Source: Desulfonatronospira sp. (GTDB lineage: Bacteria; Desulfobacterota; Desulfovibrionia; Desulfovibrionales; Desulfonatronovibrionaceae). From it: a stretch of 6,483 nt of DNA. The notes beneath the pieces are model-generated. The model saw nothing but the letters and a program-made list of their open reading frames with translations. It had not been told where the DNA came from and did not search any database. Both the position numbers and the translations under genes were made by a program. How positions within the stretch are numbered: the stretch's first letter is position 1; every line of letters starts with the position of its first letter. Shown one piece after another: positions 5,248 to 6,483 of the stretch. Location of the stretch: NCBI GenBank assembly GCA_003563255.1, contig PWSL01000294.1:1-6483 (forward strand), written 5' to 3'.

Positions 5248-6021
5248 ATGTCCGAGAATAAACCCCGACGGGAATTCCTGAAGGATTCCCTGAGAAAAGA
5301 GACAGATTTTTCACAGACTGATCAGAACAGGGGCGTGCCCGCTCCACCCATTCAGAAGCCCTATGACCCCTCTCTTTACAGGTTGTCTTTGAGCATGGAA
5401 AAAGAGTGGAAGAGTTACATAAAGGAGTTAAGCCTGGACAGGATAATAGCCAACCGCAAAAGCAGGAGAAAGTACTCGGACGAACCGCTGCAGATCCAGG
5501 AACTCTCTTTTCTGTTGTGGGCGACTCAGGGCATTCGAAAACAAAACAGAGATTATTCAGCCCTGAGGCATGTCCCCTCCGCCGGAGCCCGGCACAGCTT
5601 TGAAACCTATCTTTTCGCCCGCAATGTTCAAGGACTGGATCCGGCTCTTTACCGGTTCCTGCCCCTGGAAAACGAACTGGTGCTTGTGAAAACCATCCCC
5701 GGTATGACGGCAGAGCTGTCCCATGCTGCTTTCGGCCAGAAGTTCGTGGGCCTTGGGGCTGCAACCTTTGTATGGTCGTGCATACCCTACCGCATGGAGT
5801 GGAGGTACGGACCAACCGCCTACAGGGTCATCCTCATGGATGTCGGACATGTATGCCAGAACCTGTACCTGGCATGCGAGGCGATAGGAGCGGCCACCTG
5901 CGCCGTGGCCGCCTACGACCAGGAAGCCATGGATGAACTGGTGGGCCTGGATGGACAGGATGAATTCGCAGTCTATCTTGCACCGGTGGGCAAGGCACTG
6001 ACAATTCCAGACCTGATCTGA
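5248..6021 (+). CDS. SagB/ThcOx-type nitroreductase-family flavin dehydrogenase
   Basis: A 257-residue protein of the FMN-dependent nitroreductase superfamily, SagB/ThcOx branch. Visible motifs are NRKSRRKYSDEPL (69-81), the basic FMN-phosphate contact near the start of the fold; HVPSAGARHSFETYLF (108-123), the family PSAG motif; DVGHVCQNLYLACEAIGA (198-215), the helix typical of the branch; and the C-terminal VYLAPVGK (242-249). SagB in peptide clusters oxidises azolines to azoles, but no YcaO cyclodehydratase or precursor peptide is near. This is the stand-alone type common in anaerobes, with substrate unknown. The frame is open from 5218, but ATG 5248 has SD GGGAG at 6 nt and gives MSENKPRREFLKDSLRKETDF, so I use it. 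The RREFLKD segment is not followed by a hydrophobic core, so it is not a Tat signal; the protein is cytoplasmic. Confidence 0.9.
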   Translation: MSENKPRREFLKDSLRKETDFSQTDQNRGVPAPPIQKPYDPSLYRLSLSMEKEWKSYIKELSLDRIIANRKSRRKYSDEPLQIQELSFLLWATQGIRKQNRDYSALRHVPSAGARHSFETYLFARNVQGLDPALYRFLPLENELVLVKTIPGMTAELSHAAFGQKFVGLGAATFVWSCIPYRMEWRYGPTAYRVILMDVGHVCQNLYLACEAIGAATCAVAAYDQEAMDELVGLDGQDEFAVYLAPVGKALTIPDLI

Positions 6022-6046
6022 ATACCGTATACAGGACAGTTGATCA

Positions 6047-6073
6047 CAACAGGTATGATTCTTGTTGCTTTTT
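6047..6073 (+). terminator. Weak candidate terminator after the SagB-like gene
   Basis: CAACAG (6047-6052) pairs with TTGTTG (6062-6067) over a 9-nt loop, with one G-U pair, followed by CTTTTT. The stem is AT-rich and unstable. The position 25 nt after the stop fits a terminator, but confidence is low. Confidence 0.3.
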
Positions 6074-6088
6074 AACTTTTTTTATAAT
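6059..6088 (+). promoter_or_regulatory. Possible promoter for the Trm112-like gene
   Basis: A perfect -10 box TATAAT lies at 6083-6088, with a poor -35 (TTCTTG at 6059-6064, spacer 18). Transcription would give a long leader of about 175 nt. It carries a hairpin CCAGT-GTTA-ACTGG (6119-6132) and a CAGCC (6154-6158) that can pair with GGCTG on either side (6138-6142 or 6173-6177). In this T-rich stretch a TATAAT can arise by chance. Confidence 0.35.
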
Positions 6089-6269
6089 ACTGCTTATATG
6101 CATTGAAACATGATCGGCCCAGTGTTAACTGGAACCAGGCTGTGGACAGATATCAGCCAGAGTGTACAGGGCGGCTGTTATCCATGTTTTTGAATTGTTC
6201 CGACCTGTTTATTTCTCAACCACTGCCACGAGCATACTTCACGGCTAATAACTCAACATTTGGGATGTT

Positions 6270-6483
6270 ATGAAAACCTGGCTTACTTCAATATTGGTCT
6301 GTCCGGCCTGCCTGCCCCTGGAAAAAGGCCTACAGCTGAAGGCGGACACTCAGGAAAATGACGATGTTTTTGAAGGAACCCTCAACTGCCCGGAATGCCT
6401 GAAAGAGTATCCCATCCGGGAAGGCATCGCCATGGTGCACCCGCAGCAGAACACACTTAAAGACTCCGGGTCTAAATATGAAA
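6270..6483 (+). CDS. Trm112-like zinc-binding protein, partial at the window end
   Basis: The first 71 codons of an open frame that runs off the window. It starts MKTWLTSILVCPACLPLEK and has two CxxC pairs (C11-C14 and C40-C43) followed by EYPIREGIAMV, the signature of the Trm112/UPF0434 family of small zinc proteins, which in many organisms activate SAM-dependent methyltransferases. Bacterial free-standing members are about 60-70 residues. Here the frame is still open at residue 71, so it may be a slightly longer member or an N-terminal domain fused to a methyltransferase, a form I recall from related bacteria. The SD is weak (GGGATG 3 nt upstream of ATG 6270), so translation may depend on other features. 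Confidence 0.85.
   Translation, partial: MKTWLTSILVCPACLPLEKGLQLKADTQENDDVFEGTLNCPECLKEYPIREGIAMVHPQQNTLKDSGSKYE

Noticed and set aside
5248..5310. Tat signal suggested by RREFLKD in the SagB-like protein
   Set aside because: No hydrophobic segment or cleavage site follows, and the stretch is charged and polar.
5246..5815. Minus-strand open frame of 189 codons inside the SagB-like gene
   Set aside because: It is a shadow of the GC-rich codon pattern on the other strand. The plus-strand frame has clear family motifs.
6136..6190. DnaA-box-like TTATCCATG and TGTGGACAG
   Set aside because: There are only two imperfect matches and no AT-rich unwinding region or dnaA/dnaN nearby, so this is not an origin.
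1..6483. CRISPR array, tRNA, rRNA, transposase or defence genes
   Set aside because: There are no regularly spaced repeats, no cloverleaf, and no such protein in any frame I could read.

Overview
The window looks like a chromosomal stretch from a sulfate-reducer-type deltaproteobacterium (Desulfobacterota, probably Desulfovibrionales). The evidence is the company of genes: a PxxKW-type cysteine-rich small protein, an LL-diaminopimelate aminotransferase (DapL), a HesB/IscA-like protein with an in-frame UGA where a metal-binding Cys is expected, a short RRM protein, a stand-alone SagB/ThcOx-type dehydrogenase and a Trm112-like zinc protein. Genus assignment is inference and not tested.

Layout. 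Bases 1-198 hold no convincing gene but a series of short perfect hairpins, ending in a REP-like GGGGACAGTCCCC palindrome. A 97-residue cysteine-rich protein (199-492, minus) follows, with a small hairpin just before its ribosome binding site. Bases 612-888 are a non-coding, MITE-like inverted repeat (arms about 49 nt) that contains a perfect 14-bp hairpin and a 14-nt tandem repeat. Next comes the main find: a 100-codon HesB/IscA-like gene (957-1259, minus) that ordinary ORF calling breaks at a UGA at codon 32. It has a good SD, a near-consensus sigma70 promoter overlapped by a 7-bp inverted repeat, a rho-independent terminator and a candidate SECIS hairpin just after the UGA. I read it as a selenoprotein. 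dapL (1539-2762, plus) is divergent from it. dapL and a ClsA-type cardiolipin synthase (2766-4196, minus) converge with only 3 bp between their stop codons.

The right half has an RRM RNA-binding protein (4436-4690, minus) with a strong-looking promoter, an A-tract upstream element, a leader of roughly 90 nt and a strong terminator. A gene-poor, repeat-bearing gap follows, then a SagB/ThcOx-family flavin dehydrogenase (5248-6021, plus), a 248-nt gap with small hairpins, and the first 71 codons of a Trm112-like protein (6270 to the window end, plus).

The genes appear to be single-gene units with their own signals, not one operon. They serve lysine/peptidoglycan precursor synthesis (dapL), membrane lipid (cls), Fe-S or redox chemistry (HesB-like), RNA binding (RRM) and probably methyltransferase support (Trm112). 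No defence system, CRISPR array, rRNA or tRNA was seen. The most valuable point for a reader is the missed selenoprotein gene; the repeat element beside it is the second.
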